Positions 1 to 7,353 of a DNA stretch of 64,000 nt are shown here, one piece after another (the first letter of the stretch is position 1; the number at the start of each line of letters is the position of its first letter). The position numbers were made by a program, and so were the translations under genes. The DNA comes from Aurantiacibacter sediminis (GTDB lineage Bacteria > Pseudomonadota > Alphaproteobacteria > Sphingomonadales > Sphingomonadaceae): assembly GCF_016019885.1 (NCBI RefSeq), contig NZ_JAEANY010000001.1:924501-988500 (forward strand), in the 5' to 3' direction. Below the pieces are notes generated by a model, which ran no database searches, was not told the origin of the DNA, and worked only from the letters and a program-made list of their open reading frames with translations.

Positions 1-367
1 CGAAACGCTGTCGGGCGAAGGTCCGTTCACCGTGTTCGCGCCGACCAACGCCGCATTTGACGCGCTGCCGGACGGCACCGTCGATACGCTGGTGAATGAG
101 GACACCGAAACCCTAAGCTCGATCCTCACCTACCACGTGGTAGAAGGCAATCTGATGGCCGCAGACGTGATGTCGGCGATCGAAGGTGCCGGTGAAGAAG
201 GCTACACTGTCAACACTGTCGGCGGCGGCACGTTCACCGCATCGGTCGTAGATGGCAATGTCGTTCTGACCGACGCAACGGGCGGTACTGCAACTGTGAC
301 CGATACTGATATCGAAGCATCGAATGGTGTGATCCACGTGATCGACACTGTCCTGATGCCGCAGTAA
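1..367 (+). CDS. Fasciclin (FAS1) domain protein, 3' part
   Basis: The reading frame is open from the left edge, so the start and any signal peptide lie outside the window. The visible 121 residues form most of one FAS1 domain. The H1 box is recognisable in FTVFAPTNAAFDALP and the H2 box in NGVIHVIDTVLMP near the C terminus. FAS1 proteins in this group are usually secreted or lipoprotein adhesion and surface proteins of about 180-200 residues with a single domain. A strong Rho-independent terminator follows 27 bases after the stop, so the transcript ends here. The family call is firm; the ligand is unknown. Confidence 0.9.
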   Translation, partial: ETLSGEGPFTVFAPTNAAFDALPDGTVDTLVNEDTETLSSILTYHVVEGNLMAADVMSAIEGAGEEGYTVNTVGGGTFTASVVDGNVVLTDATGGTATVTDTDIEASNGVIHVIDTVLMPQ

Positions 368-393
368 TGCATCGCGCACACGACTGAAAAAGA

Positions 394-422
394 GGGCGAG
401 CCATTACGGCTCGCCCTTTTTA
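394..422 (+). terminator. Rho-independent terminator of the fasciclin gene
   Basis: A perfect 9-bp GC-rich stem (GGGCGAGCC / GGCTCGCCC) with a 5-base loop is followed directly by a run of T residues. It lies between the fasciclin stop and the DUF3429 gene. Confidence 0.9.
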
Positions 423-484
423 TTTGTCTGCACAGATCAATCCTCAGTCACAGTCTTTGAGCTGGCTGGCCATCGTGCGCTGAG

Positions 485-955
485 ATGTATAGCTCCAAAC
501 CCATGGCTCACACACCCGCTCTCGCCCGAACACTTGGTTTCGCCGGCATCCTGCCGCAGCTTGCCTGCGCGCTGGCGGCGTGGATTGGGCCGGAGGAATG
601 GCTTTGGACTGCGCTGGCAATCGGCTGGGCCTATGCTGCGCTGATTTTCAGTTTTCTGGGAGGCCTCTGGTGGGGCATGGCGGCGGCATCGCCGGATGAA
701 GCGCGCCGCGCGCCCGGATGGCTTTGGGTTGCGGCTGTTATGCCAAGCCTCATCGCGCTGGCGACCTACATACCGTGGGTGGTGGGGGAGACCTGGCCGG
801 GCCCCTCGCTAACCTTCCTCGCCATAGGTATCACGCTGAGCCCGCTGGTGGACCGCCGTCTTGTGACGCTGCGGCCCAGTTGGTGGATGGGACTGCGCGT
901 GCCGCTATCCTTGGGATTGGGTGCAAGCACTTTCGCACTGGCGCTCGCCTCCTGA
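485..955 (+). CDS. DUF3429 family integral membrane protein
   Basis: The protein has 156 residues with about five hydrophobic segments. The IFSFLGGLWWG stretch after the second segment is the characteristic DUF3429 signature. The function of the family is not established; members are small inner-membrane proteins common in proteobacteria. An alternative ATG lies six codons downstream at 503 and could be the real start, because neither site has a clear Shine-Dalgarno sequence. The gene stands alone between a terminator and the convergent BLUF gene. Confidence 0.8.
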   Translation: MYSSKPMAHTPALARTLGFAGILPQLACALAAWIGPEEWLWTALAIGWAYAALIFSFLGGLWWGMAAASPDEARRAPGWLWVAAVMPSLIALATYIPWVVGETWPGPSLTFLAIGITLSPLVDRRLVTLRPSWWMGLRVPLSLGLGASTFALALAS

Positions 956-971
956 TCAGTCAAAAACCGCG

Positions 972-1442
972 TCAGGCGTTCGCTGCGACCGGCAGTTCTG
1001 CCAAGACGACATGCTGTCGGCGCTCTTCCAATTTGGCAGCCGTATCGAGCCCTATGGATGAGGCGAAACTGGTAAAGAGGATGCGTGTGTCGAGATCGGT
1101 CGATCGCGGGAGTGACTGGGTGAAAACGGTTGCACTGCCCATCTTCGAAAGCGGAGCCAGAAGCGTTTTCATCGACCAGTCGGGGCATTCGCGCTGAAAG
1201 CGCATTTCCTGCCGGACATAGCTGATATTGCTGTGGCGCGGGTCCCTCTCGATCCGCCGCATTGTCGCCAGCACGGCTTCCCCATCGCCTTCAAGCAATT
1301 GCATGAAGCTGCGCCCGTTATAGGCGAGCATCCCGGTAATGCCTGCTTGGTGGTTCCTGGCGGCAGAGCGTTCCGCCATGGCTTCTACAGCGGCCATGGG
1401 CATCCGCTCCTGGGCGGTGCTCACATAGATCAGCGAAAGCAT
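972..1442 (-). CDS. BLUF domain blue-light photoreceptor
   Basis: A short single-domain FAD-binding BLUF protein of 156 residues. The flavin-contacting residues are visible: Tyr6 in the LIYVSTA strand, an Asn in RNHQAGITG, Gln in the SFMQLLEG strand, and a Trp-Ser-Met motif (CPDWSM) matching the Trp/Met switch region. About 60 residues follow the BLUF core and probably form the C-terminal helices that contact a partner. No enzymatic output domain is attached, so it must signal by protein-protein contact. The ATG at 1442 is chosen because AGAGGGG lies at the right distance; a GTG 21 bases upstream is possible. It is divergent from a lipoprotein gene, with candidate general-stress promoters between them. 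Confidence 0.9.
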   Translation of the reverse strand: MLSLIYVSTAQERMPMAAVEAMAERSAARNHQAGITGMLAYNGRSFMQLLEGDGEAVLATMRRIERDPRHSNISYVRQEMRFQRECPDWSMKTLLAPLSKMGSATVFTQSLPRSTDLDTRILFTSFASSIGLDTAAKLEERRQHVVLAELPVAANA

Positions 1443-1483
1443 AGGCACATCCCCTCTGGCCACGTTTCACGCGCGATACATTG

Positions 1484-1508
1484 GGAACAGAACAATGGCG
1501 CATCGGTT
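1484..1508 (+). promoter_or_regulatory. EcfG-like promoter for the 1531 lipoprotein gene (candidate)
   Basis: GGAAC at 1484-1488, 16 bases, then GGTT at 1505-1508 approximates the alphaproteobacterial EcfG consensus GGAAC-N16/17-CGTT with one mismatch. The following gene starts 22 bases later behind GGAGA. It overlaps a mirror-image candidate on the other strand. Confidence 0.4.
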
Positions 1509-1515
1509 TGGTTCC
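1491..1515 (-). promoter_or_regulatory. EcfG-like promoter for the BLUF gene (candidate)
   Basis: Reading leftward, GGAAC (1515-1511), 16 bases and TGTT (1494-1491) resemble the EcfG consensus with one mismatch in the -10 element. The predicted leader to the BLUF start is about 40 bases. Confidence 0.4.
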
Positions 1516-1530
1516 CACTGGAGAAAAGCC

Positions 1531-1986
1531 ATGAAACTGTCCCTCGCCGTCCTGCCCATCGCGCTCACGCTGGCCGCCTGTTCCGGCGGGGATAACGCCA
1601 ATGTGCCTGGCAATGCCGAAAACACTGAGCCGTATAGCGAAATCGCGGAGGATCAGGTGATCAATTTGATCGGCACGGAGCCGTTCTGGGGCGCGATCAT
1701 CGATGGCGACGATATGAATTTTAGCACGCTGGAAAATCCCGAAGGCGAAACCATCGCGGTGACGCGCTTTGCCGGCAGGGGAGGCCTTTCATTCAGCGGG
1801 GAGCGAGAGGGCGCTTCGGTAGATGTCGCAGTGACGCCGGGTGAATGCAGCGACGGGATGAGCGATCATACCTATCCCTTCACCGCAACGGTCGAAATCG
1901 GCGAAGATCAGCTACAGGGTTGCGCCTGGCGCGAAGGTGTCGACGATATCGGTCCGGAAACCGATACCGCCGAAGAATTCACCTGA
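1531..1986 (+). CDS. COG3650-like small lipoprotein
   Basis: A 151-residue lipoprotein with signal MKLSLAVLPIALTLAAC, lipobox LAAC and lipidated Cys17. The mature part carries the pattern LIGTEPFWGA, then a variable beta region, then MSDHTYPFTATV and a final GCAW. I recognise this as the COG3650/META-like envelope lipoprotein family of unknown function. The ATG at 1531 has GGAGA in front and starts exactly at a good signal peptide; an in-frame ATG at 1495 would give an implausible N terminus. It is divergent from the BLUF gene and may share its stress promoter region. The two Cys residues in the mature part may form a disulfide (inference). Confidence 0.75.
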   Translation: MKLSLAVLPIALTLAACSGGDNANVPGNAENTEPYSEIAEDQVINLIGTEPFWGAIIDGDDMNFSTLENPEGETIAVTRFAGRGGLSFSGEREGASVDVAVTPGECSDGMSDHTYPFTATVEIGEDQLQGCAWREGVDDIGPETDTAEEFT

Positions 1987-2013
1987 GCCGATTTCAGATC
2001 GAGCGCGCCGGCA

Positions 2014-3429
2014 TCAGTAGACGCCCGGCATCTCGTGTTCGATCACGCTCGTTGGTCGTTCCGGAGCAAGCAGATCGCGGCCCACCGATTGTACTCCTGC
2101 AGGTCCACCGGCAATGGCGGTGCAGGATCGACCAGCGAGGAAATCTAGCGCAGTTGCCAGCATTTGCTCATTGGGATCGCCGAAATCGTTGAAGATGTCA
2201 TCATTCGCACGGCAGGTGACCGGAACGGTATCGGCAAGGCCAGTGTAATAGTCTCCATTGCCGTTGGCGTTCTCCAGTTGGAGCGTCACCACACGCAAGC
2301 GATCATCGCATTCGGCCAGATCGAATGCCGACTGCCCCACCGGCTTGCCAAACGTATCCTGCCCTACCATCGCCATATCAGTACCAAGATAGGGCACCAT
2401 GCCGTTGACCAGGGCTTCACTTGCTGAAGCCGAACCACTCGTGGTGATGAAGGCGATCTTCGTCGGAGCAACCGACCGCGCGTCGGTCTGGAAGCGATAG
2501 GTTTCGTTGAGGTTCGCTTTGCTCGGGCGGAAGGCGATCGTTTCGAAGATCTGGCCTTCATTGCCGCGTCCCAGCAGGTCAGCGAAAGCTTCAAGCACAT
2601 TGATGCCGCCGCCACCATTGTAACGCAGATCGATGACGTATTCAGTGACGCCAGCTGCGCGGAAATCGGCAAAGGCATCCTGCAGATCGCCAATCGCTGG
2701 ATTGATAAAGCTGGTGAGGCGAACATAGCCGACCTGCTTGCCGCCATCATTGATGATCTGCGCGCCGTAACGCGGCACCGGGTCGAGCGAGAACTCCGCC
2801 TTGGTGAGAGTTACGTCGCGGCGGACGCCATCCTGATCGATGACATCGAGAACGCGGGTGACGCCCGGATCCGAAGCGCCAAGTGCATTGATGAAGGCTT
2901 GCGGACCGCCTTGGGCCAAAAGACTGTTTGTGGTCACCACATTGCCTGCCGTCGTGCCGACACCGACAATTTCGGTACCGCGTTCGATGTTTCCGGCAAG
3001 GGCTGGCGTGTCATCATATGTTTCAATGATGAACACGCGGCGATTGGTTGTGTCGTAAATCAGGCGGAAGCCGAAGCCTGCGCTCGAGCCGCTATTGAAG
3101 AAAGCGTTCTCTTCCTCAATCGATGTGATGTAGCTGAAGAAACGATCGCGCGATTGCTCGCGTGCCGGTCGGACCAGCGCGTCGATATAATCCTGCACAT
3201 CGTTGAAATTGTTACGATTGAGCGAAGTATCGAGCAGGTTGGGGAAAAGATACCATTCATCGAAAACCGCATCGGTGAAGGCAAGTCGTTCGCTAATGCT
3301 GCATGCGCTGGCATTTCCGCCGCCGCCGCCGCCTCCCCCTGCGATAGGCGGGGGAGCATCAGAGCCACCTCCGCAAGAAACAAGCATACCTATGCAGGCG
3401 AGTGACAGGGCAATCTTCGAAGTGCGCAT
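2014..3429 (-). CDS. S41 family C-terminal-processing-type serine protease, lipoprotein
   Basis: A 471-residue protein with lipoprotein signal MRTSKIALSLACIGMLVSC, then a Gly-rich spacer that includes eight consecutive glycines. The C-terminal half is an S41 peptidase core: GYVRLTSF, then VIDLRYNGGGG, then the nucleophile region TSGSASASEALVNG and the general-base Lys in DTFGKPVG. The region before it is PDZ-like. Such enzymes sit at the periplasmic face of the outer membrane and cleave unfolded or tagged proteins; the substrate here is unknown. The start at 3429 is chosen for the signal peptide; upstream in-frame codons to 3504 look untranslated. The glycine run is coded by near-identical CCG/CCT triplets and could vary in length by slippage. 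Confidence 0.85.
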   Translation of the reverse strand: MRTSKIALSLACIGMLVSCGGGSDAPPPIAGGGGGGGGNASACSISERLAFTDAVFDEWYLFPNLLDTSLNRNNFNDVQDYIDALVRPAREQSRDRFFSYITSIEEENAFFNSGSSAGFGFRLIYDTTNRRVFIIETYDDTPALAGNIERGTEIVGVGTTAGNVVTTNSLLAQGGPQAFINALGASDPGVTRVLDVIDQDGVRRDVTLTKAEFSLDPVPRYGAQIINDGGKQVGYVRLTSFINPAIGDLQDAFADFRAAGVTEYVIDLRYNGGGGINVLEAFADLLGRGNEGQIFETIAFRPSKANLNETYRFQTDARSVAPTKIAFITTSGSASASEALVNGMVPYLGTDMAMVGQDTFGKPVGQSAFDLAECDDRLRVVTLQLENANGNGDYYTGLADTVPVTCRANDDIFNDFGDPNEQMLATALDFLAGRSCTAIAGGPAGVQSVGRDLLAPERPTSVIEHEMPGVY

Positions 3430-3677
3430 AATTCTTTTGCTTCCCAAACAGATGGACAGACCCAAAGCGATGGTTGGATTATCCCGGACCGTGTTCGCTG
3501 GCAAGATGCGTCAAAGGGCCGGGGCTAAAGACAACTGAGTTCGGTCTGCCAAATCGAACCCTTCGACAAGCTGAACGAGGCTTGCCCTTGCAATGAATGC
3601 TGCCAGTCGGCACATCGCGCAGCAAGCAATCAGCCTGCTGATTCATCTGAATATGATGCGAAAGCGAAGGAAGACGA

Positions 3678-4280
3678 ATGTCAGACACTCCCCCCGAATG
3701 GCTTGCCAATTCGTTTACATCGCCGCGTTCCGGCCATGGCAAGATCGTTGCCGCAAAGCTCGGCGATGAATCTGTGTTGGGCAAGGGCGGCTTCAGCCTG
3801 TCCTCTGCCGCGTTCAGCAACAATGAAGAACTCGATCCCTGTTTCACCGCGGATGAAGAAGACGCGGTCGCTCCGCCGATAGAGTGGACCGCGCCGCCTC
3901 CGGGCACGCAGGAGCTGGTGCTGATCGTCGAGGATGCCGATTTCCAGACGGGTGAACCGTTCTGCCATTGGCTGGTCTGGGGCCTTCCCGGACAAAAGGG
4001 CCAAATTCTCGAAGGCGAGGCTCCGCCGCGCGTTGGGAAGAATGCTTTCGGCAATTCGGAATGGCTGCTGCCGGATCCGCCTACAGGCGACGAACCGCAT
4101 GATTACGTCTTCCAGCTTTTCGCTCTAGACTTGCCGCTGACACTGATGCCTGGGGCGAGTCGCGAGGAACTGGTCGCTGCGATGGAAGGCCATGTGATGG
4201 GTTTAGCAATCCTTACAGGCACTTATACCCGCGAAGAAGGTGGGGATTACGACTTTGAGGGTGAAGACGAAGAAATTTGA
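3678..4280 (+). CDS. YbhB/YbcL-type phosphatidylethanolamine-binding protein homologue
   Basis: A 200-residue PEBP-fold protein of the bacterial Raf-kinase-inhibitor-like family. Conserved blocks include VLIVEDADF, CHWLVWGLP, DYVFQLFALD and the C-terminal GHVMGLAILTGTYTR. There is no signal peptide, so it is predicted cytoplasmic. The ligand pocket region (CHWL) is intact. The biochemical role of bacterial members is not settled. The start at 3678 follows GAAGGAAG. The gene stands alone with a roughly 250-bp divergent region towards the S41 protease gene. Confidence 0.88.
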   Translation: MSDTPPEWLANSFTSPRSGHGKIVAAKLGDESVLGKGGFSLSSAAFSNNEELDPCFTADEEDAVAPPIEWTAPPPGTQELVLIVEDADFQTGEPFCHWLVWGLPGQKGQILEGEAPPRVGKNAFGNSEWLLPDPPTGDEPHDYVFQLFALDLPLTLMPGASREELVAAMEGHVMGLAILTGTYTREEGGDYDFEGEDEEI

Positions 4281-4328
4281 ACGATGTAGGCTGCTCGCCA
4301 GCTTTTTTGCTTGAAAGGAAATTTGAGA

Positions 4329-4580
4329 ATGGCTGCCAAGAACAACGCACTCAACAAGCCGGTCAATCTGACGCCTGAGCTTGAAGAAGTGGTCGGCAAA
4401 GGTCCGATGACCCGCGCTCAGGTCACCAGCAAGGTTTGGGATCACATCAAGGCTAACGACCTGCAGGATTCCAAGGATCGTCGCATGATCAATCCCGATG
4501 CCAAGCTCGGCAAGGTGATCGGTAATGACCAAATCAGCATGTTCAAGATGACGGGTGCTGTTTCTAAGCACATGAGCTGA
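4329..4580 (+). CDS. SWIB/MDM2 domain protein
   Basis: An 83-residue protein that is essentially one SWIB/MDM2 domain (LTPELEEVVGKGPMTRAQVTSKVWDHIKANDLQD through ISMFKMTGAVSKHM). The stand-alone form occurs in Chlamydia and in alphaproteobacteria; a DNA- or nucleoid-associated role is suspected but unproven. AGGAAA precedes the ATG at 4329. The basic, short sequence and the strong terminator right after it point to a well expressed monocistronic gene. Confidence 0.9.
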   Translation: MAAKNNALNKPVNLTPELEEVVGKGPMTRAQVTSKVWDHIKANDLQDSKDRRMINPDAKLGKVIGNDQISMFKMTGAVSKHMS

Positions 4581-4607
4581 GGCTTACACGTCAGAATTGA
4601 GAACAAG

Positions 4608-4640
4608 CGGGCGGGCTGCGAAAGCGGCTCGCCCGTTTTT
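4608..4640 (+). terminator. Rho-independent terminator of the SWIB gene
   Basis: A 12-bp stem (CGGGCGGGCTGC / GCGGCTCGCCCG, two G-T wobbles) with a GAAA loop is followed by five T residues. Its 3' end touches the stop codon of the convergent DoxX gene. Confidence 0.9.
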
Positions 4641-5050
4641 CATTCGGCGTCTTTCCGGGCGCGAAATGGCCAGTCGATCGCTCCGCTCACCCACAGCGCC
4701 AGCCAGATAATCAGCGGCTGTGCGATCATGCGCGGGATGTGATAGGCAAAGCCCCAGCCGCCATCGGGCCGGGCCATATCCATGAACATGTGATTGATAT
4801 TCGCTGGCCAGACACACAGCGCATAGAGCGCGAGCCCAAAGCCACCCGCGATACGCAAGCGTGTCAAAAAAGGCTGCAGAAGGGCAAGGGCGCCAGCGAT
4901 TTCCGCAACACCAGTCCACAGGATCACCGCTTCCCTCTGCGGAACCCAAAACGGGGTGATAAGGAGGAACGGCTGCGGATCGACGATGTGTCGATATCCG
5001 GCATATGCGTAGAAAACTGCCAGCAAGATGCGTAGCCCGGCGCGGATCAT
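4640..5050 (-). CDS. DoxX-like membrane protein
   Basis: A 136-residue protein with four predicted transmembrane helices. The first helix motif LRILLAVFYAYAGYRHI and ILWTGVAEIAGALALL match the DoxX/DoxD-like family of small quinone-pathway or redox-associated membrane proteins. The specific substrate is unknown. The gene is convergent with the SWIB gene and reads away from the stress cassette, but shares its strand with it. Confidence 0.75.
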   Translation of the reverse strand: MIRAGLRILLAVFYAYAGYRHIVDPQPFLLITPFWVPQREAVILWTGVAEIAGALALLQPFLTRLRIAGGFGLALYALCVWPANINHMFMDMARPDGGWGFAYHIPRMIAQPLIIWLALWVSGAIDWPFRARKDAE

Positions 5051-5108
5051 ATCCGGAGTCTCTCCCTCGACCCGCGCTTTGAGCCTAAGAGAATACCGAT
5101 GCCGAAGA

Positions 5109-5444
5109 TCAATCCCCTTTCATGGGATCATGGCCCCAATTCATGAGCGAATAGCGCCAGTCCGAGTCCTCAATATCGCCATCGGGCCGCTGCGCCGTGT
5201 GGCGGTTCACGTAACCGACGACCTTGTTCATATGTTCATACTGGCTGTCGGTAAGTTCATCCTTATTGGTGCGCTTGATTTCGACAATGCGACGGCCCGA
5301 GCGGTGCCCGGTGCTTTCGCCATCATCATTGTCGCCAACCGATTTGGACTCCTCGGTCTCCAGCCATTCTTCCAACTCTTTGGGCTGCATGTTCACGGCA
5401 TCGTAAAAGTCGGAATAGACCTCGTCCTTCTTGTCATCATCCAT
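5109..5444 (-). CDS. DUF3140 family protein
   Basis: A 111-residue hydrophilic, acidic protein. The N-terminal block (MQPKELEEWLETEESKSVG) and the central block with R-R-I-V-E-I and MNKVVGYVNRH fit DUF3140, a family seen in stress-gene neighbourhoods of alphaproteobacteria and actinobacteria. It is the last gene of a leftward cassette, and its ATG overlaps the preceding stop as TGATG, indicating translational coupling. The molecular function is unknown. Confidence 0.8.
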   Translation of the reverse strand: MDDDKKDEVYSDFYDAVNMQPKELEEWLETEESKSVGDNDDGESTGHRSGRRIVEIKRTNKDELTDSQYEHMNKVVGYVNRHTAQRPDGDIEDSDWRYSLMNWGHDPMKGD

Positions 5445-5632
5445 CAGTCGTCTGCCTTTTCCGGCAGATCGTCATGATCGGTGGATGCCATTTTCTCGAG
5501 CTCTTCTTCAGACATGCTGTCATACATGTCCTTGGAGGCACCCTGAAGGTCGGACTCTTTGGTATCGCCGCGCTTGGCAGAAAGGGCGGCACCCGCCGCT
5601 TTCTGCTGCGCTTCACTGTAAGCTTTCGGCAT
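5444..5632 (-). CDS. DUF3008 family small protein
   Basis: A 62-residue protein beginning MPKAYSEAQQKAAGAALSAK, the typical DUF3008 start, followed by an acidic tail containing a DMYDSMSEEELEKMA helix. The ATG at 5632 overlaps the upstream stop (TGATG) and its own stop overlaps the next start, so three genes are stitched together. The small size and charged composition suggest a stress-induced accessory protein. The function is not known. Confidence 0.82.
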   Translation of the reverse strand: MPKAYSEAQQKAAGAALSAKRGDTKESDLQGASKDMYDSMSEEELEKMASTDHDDLPEKADD

Positions 5633-5865
5633 CAGTCCTTGTCCCAATCGGACAGTTCGCTGCCGCGCTTCAGCACTTCATCGCCGTCGTCCTGTTTGAT
5701 CAGATAGGCGGGATTGTCCTCATCACCGTCTTTGGTGACTTCGGTGCCTTGCAGGGTACGAGTGACTTCCCGCTCAAAGCGTTCTTTCACCTGGCCGTGG
5801 CCTTCGCCGTTGCCCCAGTTCCATTTCACATATTGATCGGTCTGGTAGCTATTTGAATTGCTCAT
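5632..5865 (-). CDS. DUF2945 (hypervirulence-associated TUDOR-domain) protein
   Basis: A 77-residue protein with YVKWNWGNGEGHGQVKERF and a downstream NPAYLIKQDDGDEVLKRGSEL, the hallmark of the DUF2945 small TUDOR-like fold. The start at 5865 is preferred over 5910 because the intervening residues do not fit the family. It is the second gene of the leftward cassette with the 5911-6219 membrane protein and the DUF3008/DUF3140 genes. The family is widespread in stress and desiccation operons; biochemical activity is unknown. Confidence 0.85.
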   Translation of the reverse strand: MSNSNSYQTDQYVKWNWGNGEGHGQVKERFEREVTRTLQGTEVTKDGDEDNPAYLIKQDDGDEVLKRGSELSDWDKD

Positions 5866-5910
5866 TGTTCGAGGTTCCTTGTGCGTCCCGTCCCCGATCC
5901 CTGAAAGCAA

Positions 5911-6219
5911 TTATTCGGTGGTGTCTGTTCCCACGACATCTCCGTCGGTCGGCGAAACGACAGCATCGTCTGCCAGCGTGTCGTCTTCGTTCGCCACAGG
6001 TTCGCCATCGGGGTCGTTTTCATACTCCCCTGTGCCGGACATGGTGATTTCTTCTTCAACATCGCCTTGGGAAAAGGCGCCGAAAATCCAGATTGCCGAC
6101 ATCAGTGCAAGCGCTGCCAGCAGGCTGACGGCGAGAATCCAGCGGAGATGCCCGGTCGATTGCGCAGCCATCGCATCATCGTCCTCAATGTGGATCTCAT
6201 CGCCCTTCTTGTAACTCAT
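5911..6219 (-). CDS. Small acidic single-pass membrane protein (hypothetical)
   Basis: A 102-residue protein with about 25 N-terminal cytoplasmic residues, one transmembrane helix at roughly residues 26-47 (WILAVSLLAALALMSAIWIF) and a very acidic 50-residue C-terminal tail. I do not recognise a family. As the first gene of the cassette, directly behind a candidate EcfG promoter, it is probably expressed with the DUF2945, DUF3008 and DUF3140 proteins in general stress. Confidence 0.65.
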   Translation of the reverse strand: MSYKKGDEIHIEDDDAMAAQSTGHLRWILAVSLLAALALMSAIWIFGAFSQGDVEEEITMSGTGEYENDPDGEPVANEDDTLADDAVVSPTDGDVVGTDTTE

Positions 6220-6257
6220 TGTTCTGCCTTCCGTCTCAAATACAGACCCGCAAACGA

Positions 6258-6282
6258 TACGGGCCGCGAGTGCAAAGGTTCC
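6258..6282 (-). promoter_or_regulatory. EcfG-like promoter of the stress cassette (candidate)
   Basis: On the minus strand GGAAC (6282-6278) is followed after 16 bases by CGTA (6261-6258), three of four matches to the EcfG -10 element CGTT. The first gene starts about 38 bases further on, a suitable leader length. Confidence 0.45.
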
Positions 6283-6312
6283 TTATACGCTGCCAAATGC
6301 CGCGACGCATCC

Positions 6313-7155
6313 TTATTCGCGAAGTAATTCGTTAATGCCTGTTTTCGCGCGGGTTTGCGCATCTACTGTCTTCACGATGACGGCGCAGTACAGGCTTGGT
6401 CCGGGTGTGCCATCGGGCAATGGCTTGCCGGGAAGCGAGCCGGGCACCACAACGGCATAGGGCGGCACTTCGCCGCGATGGACTTCGCCCGTCGCGCGAT
6501 CGACGATCTTCGTGGACGCGCCGAGATATACACCCATGGAAAGCACCGCGCCTTCACCCACGCGCACGCCCTCGGCCACTTCTGCACGCGCGCCGATGAA
6601 AGCGCCATCGCCGATGATGACGGGCTCGGCCTGCAAGGGTTCGAGCACGCCGCCGATCCCCGCGCCGCCGGAAATGTGCACATTCTTGCCGATCTGCGCA
6701 CACGAGCCGACAGTTGCCCATGTATCGATCATTGCACCTTCAGCGACATAGGCGCCGATATTGACGAAGCTCGGCATCAGCACGACGCCCGGCGCGATGT
6801 AGGAGCCACGCCGCGCGATGGCTCCGGGCACGACGCGGAAGCCCGCATCGCCAAAGCGATCCTTGCCCCAGCCGGCGAATTTGGAGGCGACCTTGTCAAA
6901 CGCTGCCGTTCCGGCCGAGCCGCCTTCCATCACCCGGTTATCGTTCAGGCGGAAAGACAGCAGGACTGCCTTTTTCAGCCACTGATTGACTTGCCATCCG
7001 CCATCATCACGCGGCTGGGCAACGCGCGCTTCACCGCTATCGAGCATTTCGATAGCGCCATCGACTACGCGGCGCACATCCATATCCGCGGGAGTAATTT
7101 CGCTGCGCCGTTCCCAGGCCTCTTCAATCGCAGATACCAATTCGGCGCTCATCAT
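6313..7155 (-). CDS. dapD: 2,3,4,5-tetrahydropyridine-2,6-dicarboxylate N-succinyltransferase
   Basis: DapD transfers succinyl from succinyl-CoA to tetrahydrodipicolinate in the succinylase branch of lysine and meso-diaminopimelate synthesis. The 280 residues match the usual length. The C-terminal half is a left-handed beta-helix of hexapeptide repeats (for example the [23 protein letters not shown] run). Two adjacent ATG codons (7155 and 7152) sit behind AAGGAG; either could be used. The gene is a single unit here, divergent from the surface protease; other dap genes are outside the window. Confidence 0.96.
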   Translation of the reverse strand: MMSAELVSAIEEAWERRSEITPADMDVRRVVDGAIEMLDSGEARVAQPRDDGGWQVNQWLKKAVLLSFRLNDNRVMEGGSAGTAAFDKVASKFAGWGKDRFGDAGFRVVPGAIARRGSYIAPGVVLMPSFVNIGAYVAEGAMIDTWATVGSCAQIGKNVHISGGAGIGGVLEPLQAEPVIIGDGAFIGARAEVAEGVRVGEGAVLSMGVYLGASTKIVDRATGEVHRGEVPPYAVVVPGSLPGKPLPDGTPGPSLYCAVIVKTVDAQTRAKTGINELLRE

Positions 7156-7353
7156 GTGTCTCCTTCACTTTACGATGCGGCTAGCTTCTCTGTCATGGAT
7201 GCACAAGCTTCGGCGAGCAGCTGTGTTCCGGGAGGGGGGACAGGAACGAATTGCGCGCGATGGTTTTCCGAAAAATGGCTGTTAAGACGGGATTAGGCAT
7301 TCGCTTGATAGCGAGGATGCCGGAAAGGCGGGTGCGAATTGGCGAAAATTGGA

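Noticed and set aside
3556-3590. Short TTCGACAAGCTGAACG-type sequence before the PEBP gene
   Set aside because: It resembles a common intergenic palindrome fragment but is too short and incomplete to call a repeat.
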